Of a stretch of 64,000 nucleotides of DNA, positions 8,178 through 18,456 are shown one piece after another (position 1 is the first letter of the stretch; the number at the start of each line of letters is the position of its first letter). The DNA is from Leucobacter sp. G161. Its GTDB lineage: Bacteria; Actinomycetota; Actinomycetes; Actinomycetales; Microbacteriaceae. The stretch lies in NCBI RefSeq assembly GCF_001482305.1, contig NZ_LOHP01000053.1:30115-94114 (forward strand), given 5' to 3'. The notes under the pieces were generated by a model. That model saw only the letters and a list, made by a program, of their open reading frames with translations, was not told where the DNA came from and searched no databases. The position numbers and the translations under genes were made by a program.

Positions 8178-10196
8178 CTAGACGGTTCGGCGTGCCCGCA
8201 CGAGCAGCGTCACCGCGCCGCCGCCGAGGAGGAGTGCAGCAAGCGCGAGCGCCGCGATGCCGGGAGCCCCGCCTGTGCTCGCGAGACCGCTCCCTGCGCC
8301 CTTCCCGACGGCCGGCGGGTCAGCCGGAGTGACCGGGTTGACCGGGTCAACGGGATCCACCGGGTCAACGGGTGGATCGACCGGTGGGACCACCGGGCCT
8401 ATCGGCTCTCCGAGTGTGACGGTTGCCGTCGCCTGAGCCGCGACCTTGCCGCCGCTCGGATCGATCGCCTGCACCGCCACCGCGTTCTCCGCAGTCAGCG
8501 AGGCAACCTCTTCGGGTGTGGTCTCAGTGGTCACTTTAACAACCGCTTCGTCGCCGACGTCGAGGGCGCCGACGGGGACGGTCTCCTCTGCGTCGTCTGC
8601 GCCGCGCATGAACACAGCCTCGGCGTCTGCGAGGGGAGTGTTCCCAGCATTCGTGACCGTCGCGGTCCACACGATCGGTTCGCCAGCCCCCGGTGTCGCA
8701 GGCGCCTTGCCGGTGAGCGAGACATCAATCGCTGGGGCTTCCTCGCTCGGGATCACCGAGTCGATGGTCGCGGCGTCGCCGCGGCCAGCCTCACTGTATG
8801 CGGTGACGCGAAAGCTGTACGTGCCCGGCTCAAGCTCGGTGACGGTGAGGCTCGTCTCGAGGCTTGGCTCGCGCTCGATCAGCTCCCACGTCTTGCCGTC
8901 GTCTGCGGAGCGCTCCACGACGTAGTCCAGCACGGGGGCCTGACCGTACACGGTCTTGTTCTCATCCCACGCCAGCTCGACGCTTCCCGCCAGGGCACCG
9001 GGTGACCCGGTGAACCCGGTCATGGGGGAGGGCGCGCGTGCCATGAGGCGGAGGCTGTGCTCGCCCTTCGCCGTCATGACGATCCAGCCCTCGGTCGTGA
9101 CGTCGAGGTCGCGTGCCTGTGTGTACGGCACGTCGCGCACCTGCACCTCGTCGAGCAACTCCTTGCCGTCATTGCTGTAGCGCAAGACCGCACCGGTCTG
9201 CGGCACGACATAGAGGTAGCCCTCGGGGCCTACGACAGTGTCGTAAATCATCTGGTTGGGGAACGCTATGGCCCCGTCCTCACCGAAGCTCGTATCCAGC
9301 TCCCAGCTGCCCGAGGGGTCGTCGACCTTCCACCGCTGCACCATACCGGCCTTGGTGGCGCGGTTGAACCCGAGATCGGAGGTGATGATGGAATCGCCGT
9401 CGCTCGATACCCCGTAGATCTCGTCGAGGTTGCCCGGGCCATCGGTGACCGGCCCGTTGTTCTCGAGCCCGGCGGTCTGCCCCTCGCCGGTGAGCCGGTA
9501 GAGCGGGTCACCGCCTGGCACCTCAAAGACGCTCACGACGTTGCAGCCTTCGTACGGGGCGAAGAGCCGGTCGCCCGTGACGGTAAAGAAGGGGGCCCAC
9601 GCAAGCTCACCCTCTGCGAGTTCGGAGCAGCCCTGGTCGCCTCCGAGCCCGGCGTTACCGGCGATGCGGTGTTCGTCGTCGTAGAACAGGATCGTGCCTG
9701 GCGGGTCCGAGAGGTTCCCGTTCGTGTCGCTCACCGCAATGCCGCCGTCATCGAGGGAGATGACGCCGCGGGGCTCTGCCCACGGGAGCTTGCCGCCGGC
9801 AGGGTCGGCGGCGGTGCTGTCCCGATTGGCGTACTGGATGGGGCCTTCCCACGCAGATGTGAGGTAGCCTCCGGTTTCGGTGTACTCGCCGTTGCCGCGG
9901 TAGTCTCCGACGGCGGCGTCGAAGCCCGTAGGACGGTACTCGTAGATGCCCCGATTCGCGGCAGCAGAGTCATCGGTCACCGCGTACCAGATGCTGCCGG
10001 CCGCGTCGACGGTCACCCCGTAGATGTTGTTGATGGCGGTCAGGCTGTCGCCGATGAGCCCGTACTCGCTGCTGCCCTCGGCCTTGCCGTCTAACAGTGG
10101 ATCGTCGAGGGCGAGCGCCGCCTGCGGCGCTGAGACCAAGAGGGATGTGGCGAGCGCCGCGACAGCGGCAGCTCCCAAGTGTCGTCCTGCGGACAT
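8178..10196 (-). CDS. Secreted surface protein with Fn3-like domain and LAxTG sorting signal
   Basis: This 672-residue protein begins with a signal peptide (hydrophobic core about residues 8-28, ALALDD junction). The large N-terminal part has repeated GSIWYAV/YLYVVP-type beta segments suggesting a beta-propeller-like region. A fibronectin type III-like domain follows at about 400-490 (EPGTYSFRVTAYSEAGRGDA), then a CARDB/DUF11-like domain at about 495-605. A Pro/Val/Asp-rich stalk (VDPVDPVDPVNPV) leads to the C-terminal signal LASTG, a hydrophobic helix and RARR. LAxTG is the motif known for class E sortases of high-GC Gram-positives, so covalent attachment to the wall is likely. No sortase is in the window. 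Function of the ectodomain is unknown. Confidence 0.8.
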   Translation of the reverse strand: MSAGRHLGAAAVAALATSLLVSAPQAALALDDPLLDGKAEGSSEYGLIGDSLTAINNIYGVTVDAAGSIWYAVTDDSAAANRGIYEYRPTGFDAAVGDYRGNGEYTETGGYLTSAWEGPIQYANRDSTAADPAGGKLPWAEPRGVISLDDGGIAVSDTNGNLSDPPGTILFYDDEHRIAGNAGLGGDQGCSELAEGELAWAPFFTVTGDRLFAPYEGCNVVSVFEVPGGDPLYRLTGEGQTAGLENNGPVTDGPGNLDEIYGVSSDGDSIITSDLGFNRATKAGMVQRWKVDDPSGSWELDTSFGEDGAIAFPNQMIYDTVVGPEGYLYVVPQTGAVLRYSNDGKELLDEVQVRDVPYTQARDLDVTTEGWIVMTAKGEHSLRLMARAPSPMTGFTGSPGALAGSVELAWDENKTVYGQAPVLDYVVERSADDGKTWELIEREPSLETSLTVTELEPGTYSFRVTAYSEAGRGDAATIDSVIPSEEAPAIDVSLTGKAPATPGAGEPIVWTATVTNAGNTPLADAEAVFMRGADDAEETVPVGALDVGDEAVVKVTTETTPEEVASLTAENAVAVQAIDPSGGKVAAQATATVTLGEPIGPVVPPVDPPVDPVDPVDPVNPVTPADPPAVGKGAGSGLASTGGAPGIAALALAALLLGGGAVTLLVRARRTV

Positions 10197-10242
10197 AGAG
10201 ACCTTTCACATACAGCGAGGCGCGCAGCAGTTGGGAGCGCGC

Positions 10243-10259
10243 GTGACGCAGCGCGTCAC
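10243..10259. promoter_or_regulatory. Short palindrome upstream of the surface protein
   Basis: GTGACGC-AGC-GCGTCAC is a perfect 7-3-7 inverted repeat about 47 bases upstream of the surface-protein start. It resembles a CRP-type half-site pair (GTGA/TCAC) but with a nine-base gap, unlike the GTGA-N8-or-less-TCAC sites of GlxR. The rest of the 207-base gap down to kdpE shows no gene. Confidence 0.35.
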
Positions 10260-10403
10260 ATCACCACGCTAGGACCCGGAACCCGTCTTTTCGGGGCTCT
10301 GGCGCCCATTGCACGGAACCTGAGTGCCCTATGTCGGAAAGTGAGTAGTCGGCCTTCGGAACACCTCGGAAGTGCTGCCCGAGTGAGCGTTCCGTCCCGC
10401 GTT

Positions 10404-11087
10404 TCAGGTGAGGAGCCGATACCCCATCCCGGGCTCGGTGAGAATGTGCGCGGGGTTCGCTGGATCGTCCTCGATCTTCTTTCGCAACTGTGAGACGTAC
10501 AAGCGCAGGTACCCGGTGTCTTCGGCGTGCTCGGTGCCCCAGATGCAGGTGAGCAGGGTCTGCCGGGTGACGAGCTTGCCCGCGTTGCGGATGAGGATCT
10601 CGATCACCTGCCACTCGGTCGGAGTGAGACGGATCTGTCGGTCGCCGGTGGGCGACTCGCGGATGACGCTGTGCGCCGCGAGGTCGATCGTGACCGCGCC
10701 AAGTTTCGCCACCGGCGCGGCCTCGTCGTGTGGGCTGCGTCTGGTGAGGGCGCGGATGCGCGCGAGCAGCTCGCCGACCGAGAACGGCTTCGTGACGTAG
10801 TCGTCGGCGCCGGCGTCGAGGGCCTCGATCTTGTCGTCTGCGCCTGCTCGGCCGGAGACGACGAGGATGGGCGCGCGCGACCAGCCCCGGATCGCGTGGA
10901 TGACATCGAGGCCGTCAAGCTGGGGCATGCCGAGATCGAGCACGACAAGGTCGGGCCCGTGATCGACCGCGGCCGAGATGGCCTCCCGGCCGTCTGCTGC
11001 GGTGAACACCTCGTAGCCCTTCGCGCTGAGCGTGATGCGCAGGGCGCGAAGAATCTGCGGGTCGTCGTCGGCGATGAGGATCTTCAC
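10404..11087 (-). CDS. kdpE: KdpE response regulator
   Basis: This 227-residue OmpR-family regulator has a receiver domain with the acidic pair DDD near residue 7-9, phospho-acceptor Asp51 (VVLDLGMPQLDG), Thr/Lys switch residues (VVSGRAG, YVTKPF), and a winged-helix domain ending GYRLLT. It receives phosphate from KdpD and activates the kdp operon under potassium limitation. Its start overlaps the kdpD stop by four bases, and it is the last gene of the kdp unit. Confidence 0.95.
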   Translation of the reverse strand: MKILIADDDPQILRALRITLSAKGYEVFTAADGREAISAAVDHGPDLVVLDLGMPQLDGLDVIHAIRGWSRAPILVVSGRAGADDKIEALDAGADDYVTKPFSVGELLARIRALTRRSPHDEAAPVAKLGAVTIDLAAHSVIRESPTGDRQIRLTPTEWQVIEILIRNAGKLVTRQTLLTCIWGTEHAEDTGYLRLYVSQLRKKIEDDPANPAHILTEPGMGYRLLT

Positions 11088-13606
11088 GCTGCCGCCCCGT
11101 CCGCCTCGGCGAGCGATACCACCATCGTCAGGCCTCCTCCCGGTGTGTCTTCTGGGGTGAGCGTACCGTGCATTGCCTCAACAAAGCCGCGTGACAGGGC
11201 GAGCCCGAGCCCGAGGCCGGTCTCGTTGTCGGTGTCGCCGAGCCGCTGGAACGGCACAAAGATATCGTCGAGCCGGTCACGTGGCACTCCGGGCCCGTGA
11301 TCGATGACGCGGATCTCGAGCGCGCCACCAAACACGCTCGTGGTGATGAGGATGGGGGTTGCCGGCGGCGAGTGCCGCTGGGCGTTCGCGAGGAGATTCA
11401 CGAGCACGCGTTGGAGGAGCACGGGGTCGGCGATGGTGAGCGCTTCGTCGTGCTGGAGCGAAAGCTGTACCTCGGCGGGTCCGAGGCCCAGCTCGTCGAG
11501 CGCGGGAGCGATCGCCTCGGCCGGGTCAGTGGGGACGCTGGCGATGCTCAGCACGCCGCCCTGAATGCGGCTCACGTCGAGCAGGTCGGTGAGGAGCGTC
11601 GCGAGCGCGGCAAGGCTCTCGTCAGCGGTGTCGAGGAGCTCGGCCCGGTCTGCGTCGGTGAGGTTCGCAGCGGCCGTGCGCAGCCCGCCGACGGCGGCAG
11701 TCGCCGCCGCGAGTGGACGACGCAGGTCGTGACTGAGCGCCGAGAGCAAAGCCCCCCGCACACGGTCAGACGCGGCGATCGGCTCGATGTCGCGCGCGGT
11801 CTGTTCGAGCTGCTGCTGGTCGAGTGCCACGGAGAGCTGCGCAACGACGACCGACAGCAGCCGCTGCTCGGCGGCCGCGAGGGGGCGGCCGGTGAGTTCG
11901 AGGGTCGCCTGTTCGCCGAGCGGCACCCGGGTGACCGGGGTGTCTGCCCCGGGGTCGCCTGAGCTCGCGATGACCCGCGGCGGCGCCGACTCGCCCTCGC
12001 CGTTGCCCGCCGCGAGCACCCGCACGCCCGCGAGTTGGAACGCTTCGCGGGTGCGGTCCGCGAGCGCCTGCGTCGCGTCATCCCCGCGCAGCACACTGCC
12101 GGCGATGGTCTGGATGAACTCTGACTCCGCGGCGGAACGCTTCGCCGCGCGCGTGTGCCGGGCCGCGCGATCGACGATGAAGCTCACCAGGCTTGCGATG
12201 GTCACGTACAGCGCGAGCGCGAGCAGATGGAGCGGCTCGTGGATGTGGACCGTGTAGATCGGCTCGATGAAGAAGTAGTCGAGGGTGAGACCCGAGAACA
12301 CTGCTGCGAAGAGCGCCGGCCAGATGCCACCGACGAGCGCAACGATGACGGTGAGCAGCTGGTAGCTGAGTACGTCGCTGGTGATCGAATCCGGGGTGCT
12401 CACGCGCGTGAGCAGGAACGTGAGCGCCGGGCCGCCGAGGAGGGCGACGACGAAGCCGAGGATCCGCCGCCTGGCGGTGAGCGCACCGGTGCGCGGTGGC
12501 AACGCGAAGCGACGGGCGGCGGCGGCGTGGTTCACCATGTGCACGTCGATATCGCCCGACTCACGCACCACAGTTGCGCCGATTCCGGGGCCGGTGAGCA
12601 CGGCGGCGAGCCTGCCGCGCCTGCTTGCGCCGAGCACGAGTTGCGTCGCGTTCACCGAGCGCGCGAACTCGACGAGCGCGGTCGGCACGTCCTCGCCAAC
12701 GACCTGGTGGTAGCTCCCGTTGAGCTGGTCGACGAGGGCGCGCTGCTGGGCGAGCACGTCGGGGCCCGCGGTGCGCAGCCCGTCCTGGCTGGTGACGTGC
12801 ACGGCGAGCAGCTCGCCGCCGGCCGAGCGGGCCGCGATCCGGGCCCCGCGCCGCAGCAGCGTCTCGCCCTCGGGGCCACCGGTGAGCGCGACGACGACCC
12901 GCTCGCGCGCCTCCCAGGTGCCCTCGATGCCGTGCTCCGCCCGGTAGCCCTTGAGGGCCTGATCGACTTCGTCGGCGAGCCACACGAGCGCGAGCTCGCG
13001 CAGCGCGGTGAGGTTTCCGAGGCGGAAGTAGTGCGAGAGTGCCGCGTCGATCCGCTCGGCCGGGTACACGAAGCCGCCCGCGAGCCGATCGCGAAGCGAC
13101 TGCGGCGCGAGGTCGACGAGCTCGAGCTGGTCGGCACCGCGGAGGAAACTATCGGGCACCGTCTCCTGCTGCGGCACGCCGGTGATCTGCTCGACGACGT
13201 CATTCAGGGAGGCGATGTGCTGCACGTTGAGCGTCGAGATCACGTCGATGCCGTGCGCGAGGAGCGCTTCGACGTCCTGCCAGCGCTTGTCGTGCGCCGA
13301 GCCGGGGGCATTCGTGTGCGCGAGCTCGTCGACGAGCGCGAGCTCGGGGCGCCGATCGATGATCGCCGCGAGGTCCATCTCCTCGAGCTCGACGCCGCGG
13401 TGCCAGACGCGGGCGCGGGCGACCTGCGGCAGCCCCGTCACCAGGGCAGCGGTCGCGGCGCGGCCGTGCGATTCGACGACCCCGACCACCACGTCGCGGC
13501 CGTCCGCGAGCAGGCGGCGCCCCTCTTCGAGCATCGAGTAGGTCTTCCCGACGCCCGGCGCGGCACCGAGAAACACGCGAAGCCTGCCCCGCTTCACCAT
13601 GCTCAC
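11084..13606 (-). CDS. kdpD: KdpD potassium-responsive sensor histidine kinase
   Basis: This 840-residue membrane kinase starts with the KdpD domain carrying Walker A GAAPGVGKT (residues 14-22) and ELALVDELAHTNAPG. A universal-stress-protein-like domain follows (about 225-350), then a DUF4118 membrane region with about four helices (about 385-490), a variable region, and the HisKA domain with SALSHDLRRPLAA (phospho-His near 626). The ATPase has the N-box NLLANAQRHSP and the G-box DHGPGVPRDRL. It senses potassium or turgor and signals to KdpE. The GTG start overlaps the kdpC stop (GTGA). All catalytic motifs appear intact. Confidence 0.95.
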   Translation of the reverse strand: MSMVKRGRLRVFLGAAPGVGKTYSMLEEGRRLLADGRDVVVGVVESHGRAATAALVTGLPQVARARVWHRGVELEEMDLAAIIDRRPELALVDELAHTNAPGSAHDKRWQDVEALLAHGIDVISTLNVQHIASLNDVVEQITGVPQQETVPDSFLRGADQLELVDLAPQSLRDRLAGGFVYPAERIDAALSHYFRLGNLTALRELALVWLADEVDQALKGYRAEHGIEGTWEARERVVVALTGGPEGETLLRRGARIAARSAGGELLAVHVTSQDGLRTAGPDVLAQQRALVDQLNGSYHQVVGEDVPTALVEFARSVNATQLVLGASRRGRLAAVLTGPGIGATVVRESGDIDVHMVNHAAAARRFALPPRTGALTARRRILGFVVALLGGPALTFLLTRVSTPDSITSDVLSYQLLTVIVALVGGIWPALFAAVFSGLTLDYFFIEPIYTVHIHEPLHLLALALYVTIASLVSFIVDRAARHTRAAKRSAAESEFIQTIAGSVLRGDDATQALADRTREAFQLAGVRVLAAGNGEGESAPPRVIASSGDPGADTPVTRVPLGEQATLELTGRPLAAAEQRLLSVVVAQLSVALDQQQLEQTARDIEPIAASDRVRGALLSALSHDLRRPLAAATAAVGGLRTAAANLTDADRAELLDTADESLAALATLLTDLLDVSRIQGGVLSIASVPTDPAEAIAPALDELGLGPAEVQLSLQHDEALTIADPVLLQRVLVNLLANAQRHSPPATPILITTSVFGGALEIRVIDHGPGVPRDRLDDIFVPFQRLGDTDNETGLGLGLALSRGFVEAMHGTLTPEDTPGGGLTMVVSLAEADGAAA

Positions 13607-14217
13607 CCCCGCATCTGCTCGAGCGCCAGATTGAGTTCGAGCACGTTTACCCTACTCTCACCGAGGAACCCCAGGTCGGGGCCCTGCGTGTGATCGGTGA
13701 CGAGCTGCGTCACCGCGGCACGGTCGAGCCCGCGCGCCTCGGCAACACGATCGACCTGAATCGCGGCGTACGCCTCGCTGATGTGCGGGTCGAGGCCCGA
13801 GGAAGAGGCGGTGACCGCGTCGGCCGGCACCCGACTCTCGGGCACCCCGTTGAGGGTCGCGACGGCGCGCTTGCGCTCGGCGATCGCCCCGACGAGCTCG
13901 GGGTTCTCCGGCCCGAGATTTGATCCCGACGAAGCTGCCCCGTCGTAGCCGTCACCGGCTGCCGATGGGCGAGGCTGGAAGAACGCGGGATCGGGCTCGC
14001 CCGCAGCCGTGAGGAACTGCTGGCCGATGAGCGCGGATCCCACCGGAGCGCCCGCCCCGTTCACGCGCAACGAGCCGTTCGCCTGGTTCGGGAACGTGAG
14101 CTGGCCAACTCCGGTGATCGCAAGCGGGTACGCGACACCGACGAGTAGAGTGAACACGATCATCGCGCGGATCGCGACCCAGACCGTGCGGCGGGATGTG
14201 CGGGGTGCGGTAGTCAC
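13603..14217 (-). CDS. kdpC: KdpC subunit of the K+-transporting P-type ATPase
   Basis: This is the 204-residue KdpC subunit: one N-terminal transmembrane helix (about residues 10-33, IRAMIVFTLLVGVAYPLAIT) and an extracytoplasmic domain with GSALIGQQF, SSGSNLGPENPEL, VPADAVTASSSGLDPHIS and a C-terminus ending RVNVLELNLAL. KdpC acts as a chaperone-like stabiliser of nucleotide binding in KdpFABC. I place the start at the GTG encoding the peptide beginning VTTAPRTSRRTVW. The frame stays open 54 codons further upstream, but those codons run into the kdpB end and encode a low-complexity Ser-rich shadow sequence. The stop overlaps kdpD. Confidence 0.93.
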   Translation of the reverse strand: MTTAPRTSRRTVWVAIRAMIVFTLLVGVAYPLAITGVGQLTFPNQANGSLRVNGAGAPVGSALIGQQFLTAAGEPDPAFFQPRPSAAGDGYDGAASSGSNLGPENPELVGAIAERKRAVATLNGVPESRVPADAVTASSSGLDPHISEAYAAIQVDRVAEARGLDRAAVTQLVTDHTQGPDLGFLGESRVNVLELNLALEQMRG

Positions 14218-14263
14218 AGTGTGTGCTTCTTTCGTGAGTGTGTGCTGCGGATTCCGAGGGCGG

Positions 14264-16384
14264 TTAGAACCCGGGGATGAGCCGGACGAGCTGATCGATG
14301 AGCCAGATCCCGAGGAACGGGCTGACGACGCCGCCGAGGCCGTAGACCGCGAGGTTCCGACCGAGGAGCTGGGAGGCACCGCCCGGCCGATACTTCACGC
14401 CCTTGAGTGCGAGCGGGATGAGGGCCACGATGATGAGGCCGTTGAAGATGATCGCCGACAGCACGGCCGACGCGGCGGAGCTCAAGCCCATGATGTTCAG
14501 GGCAGCGAGGCCCGGGAACACCCCCATGAACATCGCCGGGATGATCGCGAAGTACTTCGCGATGTCGTTCGCGATTGAGAACGTCGTGAGCGCACCGCGC
14601 GTGATGAGCAGCTGCTTGCCGATGCGCACGATCTCGATGAGCTTCGCCGGGTCGGAGTCGAGGTCGACCATGTTGCCGGCCTCCTTCGCGGCCGACGTTC
14701 CCGAGTTCATCGCGACGCCGACGTCGGCCTGCGCGAGCGCGGGGGCGTCGTTCGTGCCGTCGCCGGTCATCGCGACGAGGTTGCCGCCCGCCTGTTCTTT
14801 GCGGATGTACGCGAGCTTGTCTTCCGGGGTCGCCTCCGCGAGGAAATCGTCGACGCCGGCTTCCTTCGCGATTGCTGCGGCGGTGAGCGGGTTGTCTCCC
14901 GTGATCATGACGGTGCGGATCCCCATCGCGCGCAGCTCGACGAACTTCTCGCGCAGTCCCTCCTTCACGACGTCCTTGAGGTGCACGACGCCGAGCACGC
15001 GGCGCTCGCCGCCGGGGGAGGCGACCGCGACGACGAGCGGGGTGCCGCCGCTCGACGAGACCTCGGCGACGCGCGCCTCAAGCTCCGTCTCCGTCTCGGG
15101 CTGGATCGCGCCGCCGTCCTCGCGCAGCCAGGCGAGCACGGCGCTCCCCGCGCCCTTCCGCACGACCGAGCCGTCGGGCAGATCGACGCCGGACATCCTG
15201 GTCTGCGCGGTGAACGGCACCTGCGTGCCGCCGGGTGCGCGGTCGAAGTTTGCGCCGAGCTGCTCGGCGAGCCGGGCGATCGAGCTGCCCTCGGGCGTCG
15301 GGTCTGCGAGCGACGAGAGCGCGGCCGCCGCGACGAGCTCACCGTGCGCGACGCCGGAGAGTGCGAGGAAATCGCTTGCGCGCCTGTTGCCGTAGGTGAT
15401 GGTGCCGGTCTTGTCGAGCAGCAGCGTCGTGACATCGCCGGCGGCCTCAACCGCGCGGCCGCTTGTTGCGAGCACGTTGCGCTGCACGAGCCGATCCATC
15501 CCCGCGATGCCGACCGCGCTGAGCAGCGCGCCGATCGTCGTCGGGATGAGGCAGACGAGCAGCGCTGTGAGCACCGTCAGGCTCACTGGGGCTGCGGCGA
15601 ACGACGCGATCGGGTTCAGCGTGAGCGCGACGACGACGAATACAATCGACAGGCTCGCGAGCAAGATGTTCAGCGCGACCTCGTTCGGGGTCTTCTGCCT
15701 GGCCGCGCCCTCCACGAGCGCGATCATGCGGTCGACGAAGGTGTCGCCCGGCTGCGAGGTGATCCGCACCACGATGCGGTCCGACAGCACCCGGGTGCCG
15801 CCCGTGACCGCCGAGCGGTCGCCGCCCGACTCCCGCACGACCGGGGCGGACTCGCCCGTGATTGCCGACTCGTCGACTGAGGCGATGCCCCACACGATGT
15901 CGCCGTCGCCGGGAATGAACTCGCCCGCCTCCACGAGCACGGTGTCGCCGACGCGCAGGTCAGCTGATGGCACCGCGGTCGAACGGGTGTCGAGAGCCGA
16001 CGCATCGGCGACCTCGTCGTACCCGTCGATGCGGCGCGCGGTCGTCGACGTACGCGTCTTCCTGAGCGACTCGGCCTGCGCCTTGCCGCGACCCTCGGCG
16101 ACCGATTCAGCGACGTTCGCGAACAGTACCGTGAGCCACAGCCAGCACGCGATCGCCGCGGTAAACGACCCGGGAACGGAGCTGCCGCCCGAATCGGCGG
16201 GGCCGCCGAGGAACGGCTCGGCCAGCGCGAGCGCCGTCGTGAGCACGGCACCGACCCAGACGATGAACATCACCGGGTTGCGCCACTGCTCCCGCGGATC
16301 GAGCTTGCGGAACGCGCCGGGAAGCGCGGCCCCCAGCTGGGCGAGTGAGAACCCGCCGCGGGCGGGAGAGGTTGTCGTAGACAT
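14264..16384 (-). CDS. kdpB: KdpB, catalytic P-type ATPase subunit
   Basis: This 706-residue P-type ATPase subunit has the actuator motif ITGESAPV, phosphorylation motif [10 protein letters not shown], nucleotide-binding region ([11 protein letters not shown]), and hinge [18 protein letters not shown]. The C-terminal helices end in [13 protein letters not shown]. It hydrolyses ATP to drive potassium uptake through KdpA. It begins two bases after the kdpA stop. The N-terminal about 30 residues are the usual cytoplasmic extension. Length and motifs are normal. Confidence 0.96.
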   Translation of the reverse strand: MSTTTSPARGGFSLAQLGAALPGAFRKLDPREQWRNPVMFIVWVGAVLTTALALAEPFLGGPADSGGSSVPGSFTAAIACWLWLTVLFANVAESVAEGRGKAQAESLRKTRTSTTARRIDGYDEVADASALDTRSTAVPSADLRVGDTVLVEAGEFIPGDGDIVWGIASVDESAITGESAPVVRESGGDRSAVTGGTRVLSDRIVVRITSQPGDTFVDRMIALVEGAARQKTPNEVALNILLASLSIVFVVVALTLNPIASFAAAPVSLTVLTALLVCLIPTTIGALLSAVGIAGMDRLVQRNVLATSGRAVEAAGDVTTLLLDKTGTITYGNRRASDFLALSGVAHGELVAAAALSSLADPTPEGSSIARLAEQLGANFDRAPGGTQVPFTAQTRMSGVDLPDGSVVRKGAGSAVLAWLREDGGAIQPETETELEARVAEVSSSGGTPLVVAVASPGGERRVLGVVHLKDVVKEGLREKFVELRAMGIRTVMITGDNPLTAAAIAKEAGVDDFLAEATPEDKLAYIRKEQAGGNLVAMTGDGTNDAPALAQADVGVAMNSGTSAAKEAGNMVDLDSDPAKLIEIVRIGKQLLITRGALTTFSIANDIAKYFAIIPAMFMGVFPGLAALNIMGLSSAASAVLSAIIFNGLIIVALIPLALKGVKYRPGGASQLLGRNLAVYGLGGVVSPFLGIWLIDQLVRLIPGF

Positions 16385-16386
16385 GG

Positions 16387-18060
16387 TTACACGAGCCCTT
16401 CAGCCAGGGGACCCAGCGCGAGAACGGGAAGAAACGCGAGCGCGGTGAGGAGTACCGTCACCGCAGCAAGCAGCCCAACGAAGAGTGGGCGATGGGTGGG
16501 GAGGGTGCCTGCGGTGGCGGGCACCCGATCCTGCGCCGCAAGGGAACCGGCGAGCGCGAGGACGAGCATGATCGGCACAAAGCGGCCGAGCAAGATCGTG
16601 ACGCCGAGGGCAGTGTTCAGCCACGGGGTGTTCGCGGTAAGCCCGGCGAACGCCGAGCCGTTGTTGTTCGCGGCCGAGGTGAACGCGTACAGCACCTCAG
16701 ACATGCCGTGCACGCCGGGGTTGAGGATCGACTCACCCGCCACGCTCTCACGCACGCCCGGCAGCGCGAAGCTCAGCGCGGTGCCCGTGAGCACGAGCGT
16801 CGGCATCACCAAAATGTAGAGCGCAGCGAGCTTGATCTCGCGCGGCCCGATCTTCTTGCCGAGATACTCGGGAGTGCGGCCGATGAGCAGGCCGGCGATG
16901 AACACCGCGATCACCGCGAGCACGAGGATCGCGTACGTGCCGGAGCCGACGCCGCCGGGGGAGACCTCGCCGAGCAGCATGTTCAGCATCGGGAACATCC
17001 CGCCGAGCGCAGTGTACGAGTCGTGCATCGAGTTCACCGCACCGGTTGAGGTGCCAGTGCTCGTCGTCGCGAACAGCGTCGAGCCGATGACGCCGAACCG
17101 CTGCTCCTTGCCCTCGAGCGCGGCCCCCGCAAGCTCGGGTGCCGTGCCCCTCCCGGCGAGCTCGAGCGCCGTGAGCGCCGAGAAGCTGAGGAGGTAGAGC
17201 AGCCCCATCACGCTGAGAATCGCGATCCCCTGCCGATTGTCGCCGACCATCCGGCCGAAGGTGCGCGGCAGCGAGAACGGGATCGCGAGCATGAGCAGCA
17301 CCTCGAATAGGTTCGTGAGCGGCGTCGGGTTCTCGAGCGGGTGCGAGGAGTTCGCATTGAAGAAGCCACCACCGTTCGTGCCGAGCAGCTTGATCGCCTC
17401 CTGCGAAGCCGTCGGGCCACCCGGAATCGTCTGCGTTGCCCCAGCGAGGGTCGTCACATCGGTGAAGCCGTTGAAGTTCTGGATCACGCCGCCCGCGATG
17501 AGTACGAGCGCGCTCGCCGCAGCGATCGGCAGCAGCAGCCGCAGCGTGCCACGCGTGACGTCGACCCAGAAGTTGCCGATCGTGCCCGAGCGGCGGTACG
17601 CGAAGCCGCGCACGAGCGCGATCGCAACCGCGATGCCGACGGCCGCAGAGGTGAAGTTCTGCACGGCGAGACCCGCGAGCTGCACCGAGTAACCCAGGGT
17701 GGACTCGGGGGCGTAGGCCTGCCAGTTCGTGTTGCCGACAAACGACGCGGCCGTGTTGAACGAGAGGTGCTCGCTCGGAGCCGTGAGGCCGAGCGAGTAG
17801 GGGAGCCACTGCTGCAGCCGCTGCATGCCGTAGACGAGGAGGAGGCCGACCGCTGAAAACGCGAGCACCCCGCGCAGGTACGCCTGCCAGCTCTGCTCGG
17901 CGCGTGGATCCACTCCGATGAGCCGGTAGATGCCGCGCTCGATGCGCCAATCCTTCGTTGACGTGTAGACCCACGCCATGTAGTCGCCGAGCGGCCGGTA
18001 GATGACGGCGATGACGACGGCAACGCTCGCGACGGCGAGGAGCGCGTAGAGCCAGCCCAT
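16387..18060 (-). CDS. kdpA: KdpA, potassium-binding channel subunit
   Basis: This 557-residue, about ten-helix membrane protein is related to potassium channels. It contains the selectivity-filter-type loops of KdpA, such as [32 protein letters not shown] and [15 protein letters not shown]. It binds potassium from outside and passes it to KdpB. Its ATG shares one base with the kdpF stop (TGATG). It is the first large gene of the operon, after two tiny membrane-peptide genes. Confidence 0.96.
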   Translation of the reverse strand: MGWLYALLAVASVAVVIAVIYRPLGDYMAWVYTSTKDWRIERGIYRLIGVDPRAEQSWQAYLRGVLAFSAVGLLLVYGMQRLQQWLPYSLGLTAPSEHLSFNTAASFVGNTNWQAYAPESTLGYSVQLAGLAVQNFTSAAVGIAVAIALVRGFAYRRSGTIGNFWVDVTRGTLRLLLPIAAASALVLIAGGVIQNFNGFTDVTTLAGATQTIPGGPTASQEAIKLLGTNGGGFFNANSSHPLENPTPLTNLFEVLLMLAIPFSLPRTFGRMVGDNRQGIAILSVMGLLYLLSFSALTALELAGRGTAPELAGAALEGKEQRFGVIGSTLFATTSTGTSTGAVNSMHDSYTALGGMFPMLNMLLGEVSPGGVGSGTYAILVLAVIAVFIAGLLIGRTPEYLGKKIGPREIKLAALYILVMPTLVLTGTALSFALPGVRESVAGESILNPGVHGMSEVLYAFTSAANNNGSAFAGLTANTPWLNTALGVTILLGRFVPIMLVLALAGSLAAQDRVPATAGTLPTHRPLFVGLLAAVTVLLTALAFLPVLALGPLAEGLV

Positions 18061-18149
18061 CAGAACTTCTCCGGGCGCACGAGAGCGATCGCGAGGTACG
18101 CGAGCGCCGCAATGGCGGCGAGCGCAGCGACGGCGTCGAAGACGATCAC
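18060..18149 (-). CDS. kdpF: KdpF, small stabilising subunit
   Basis: This 29-residue peptide is one hydrophobic helix followed by the family ending LVRPEKF. KdpF stabilises the KdpABC complex in the membrane. The GTG start overlaps the stop of the preceding small ORF (GTGA), and the stop overlaps the kdpA start, so translation is coupled on both sides. Length equals the usual 29 residues of KdpF. Confidence 0.9.
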   Translation of the reverse strand: MIVFDAVAALAAIAALAYLAIALVRPEKF

Positions 18150-18229
18150 AGCTTCTCCACCGCCTTCGCCAGCAGGCCGATGAGTGCGAACAGCGCGATC
18201 ACGCCGAACGCGAAGACGACATCGAGCAC
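18146..18229 (-). CDS. Small membrane peptide upstream of kdpF
   Basis: A 27-codon frame with a GTG start preceded by GGAG at six bases spacing encodes one hydrophobic helix ([20 protein letters not shown]) ending VEKL. Its stop overlaps the kdpF start (GTGA), the same coupling used between the other kdp genes. From memory, similar single-helix peptides sit upstream of kdpF in other bacteria but are often left unannotated. Function is unknown; a second accessory peptide of the Kdp complex or a regulatory leader peptide are the obvious options. Confidence 0.65.
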   Translation of the reverse strand: MLDVVFAFGVIALFALIGLLAKAVEKL

Positions 18230-18456
18230 GATGCACTCCGTTCATGAGATAGCGGACGGCGGGAGCCGGAGCCGTGCGCCGCGGTGGCGCATGCCCCGAT
18301 TCAATACCCGTTCGGAGCCGCAATACGGGGCCCTAACGGAATCCATACGGCCGCGGCGTTAACCCTGACGGGAATCACACAGGGTGCGCTAATCTCCCGC
18401 TATGAGCAAATGTTCGCGGCGCACGGGGCCGCGGCTCGGACAGAGGAGCCTCACCC

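Noticed and set aside
8340..8400. Possible tandem DNA repeat or CRISPR-like array
   Set aside because: The repeated GGGTCAACGGG-type units encode the Val-Asp-Pro stalk of the surface protein in frame; there are no spacers.
12155..13693. Plus-strand open frame of 512 codons across kdpD
   Set aside because: It is antisense to the well-conserved kdpD, is made of Arg/Glu/Asp/His-rich low-complexity sequence and has no recognisable motif; typical shadow frame of GC-rich DNA.
14218..14379. Longer N-terminus for KdpC
   Set aside because: The upstream 54 codons overlap the end of kdpB and encode a Ser-rich shadow; the first helix of KdpC should start about ten residues after the chosen GTG.
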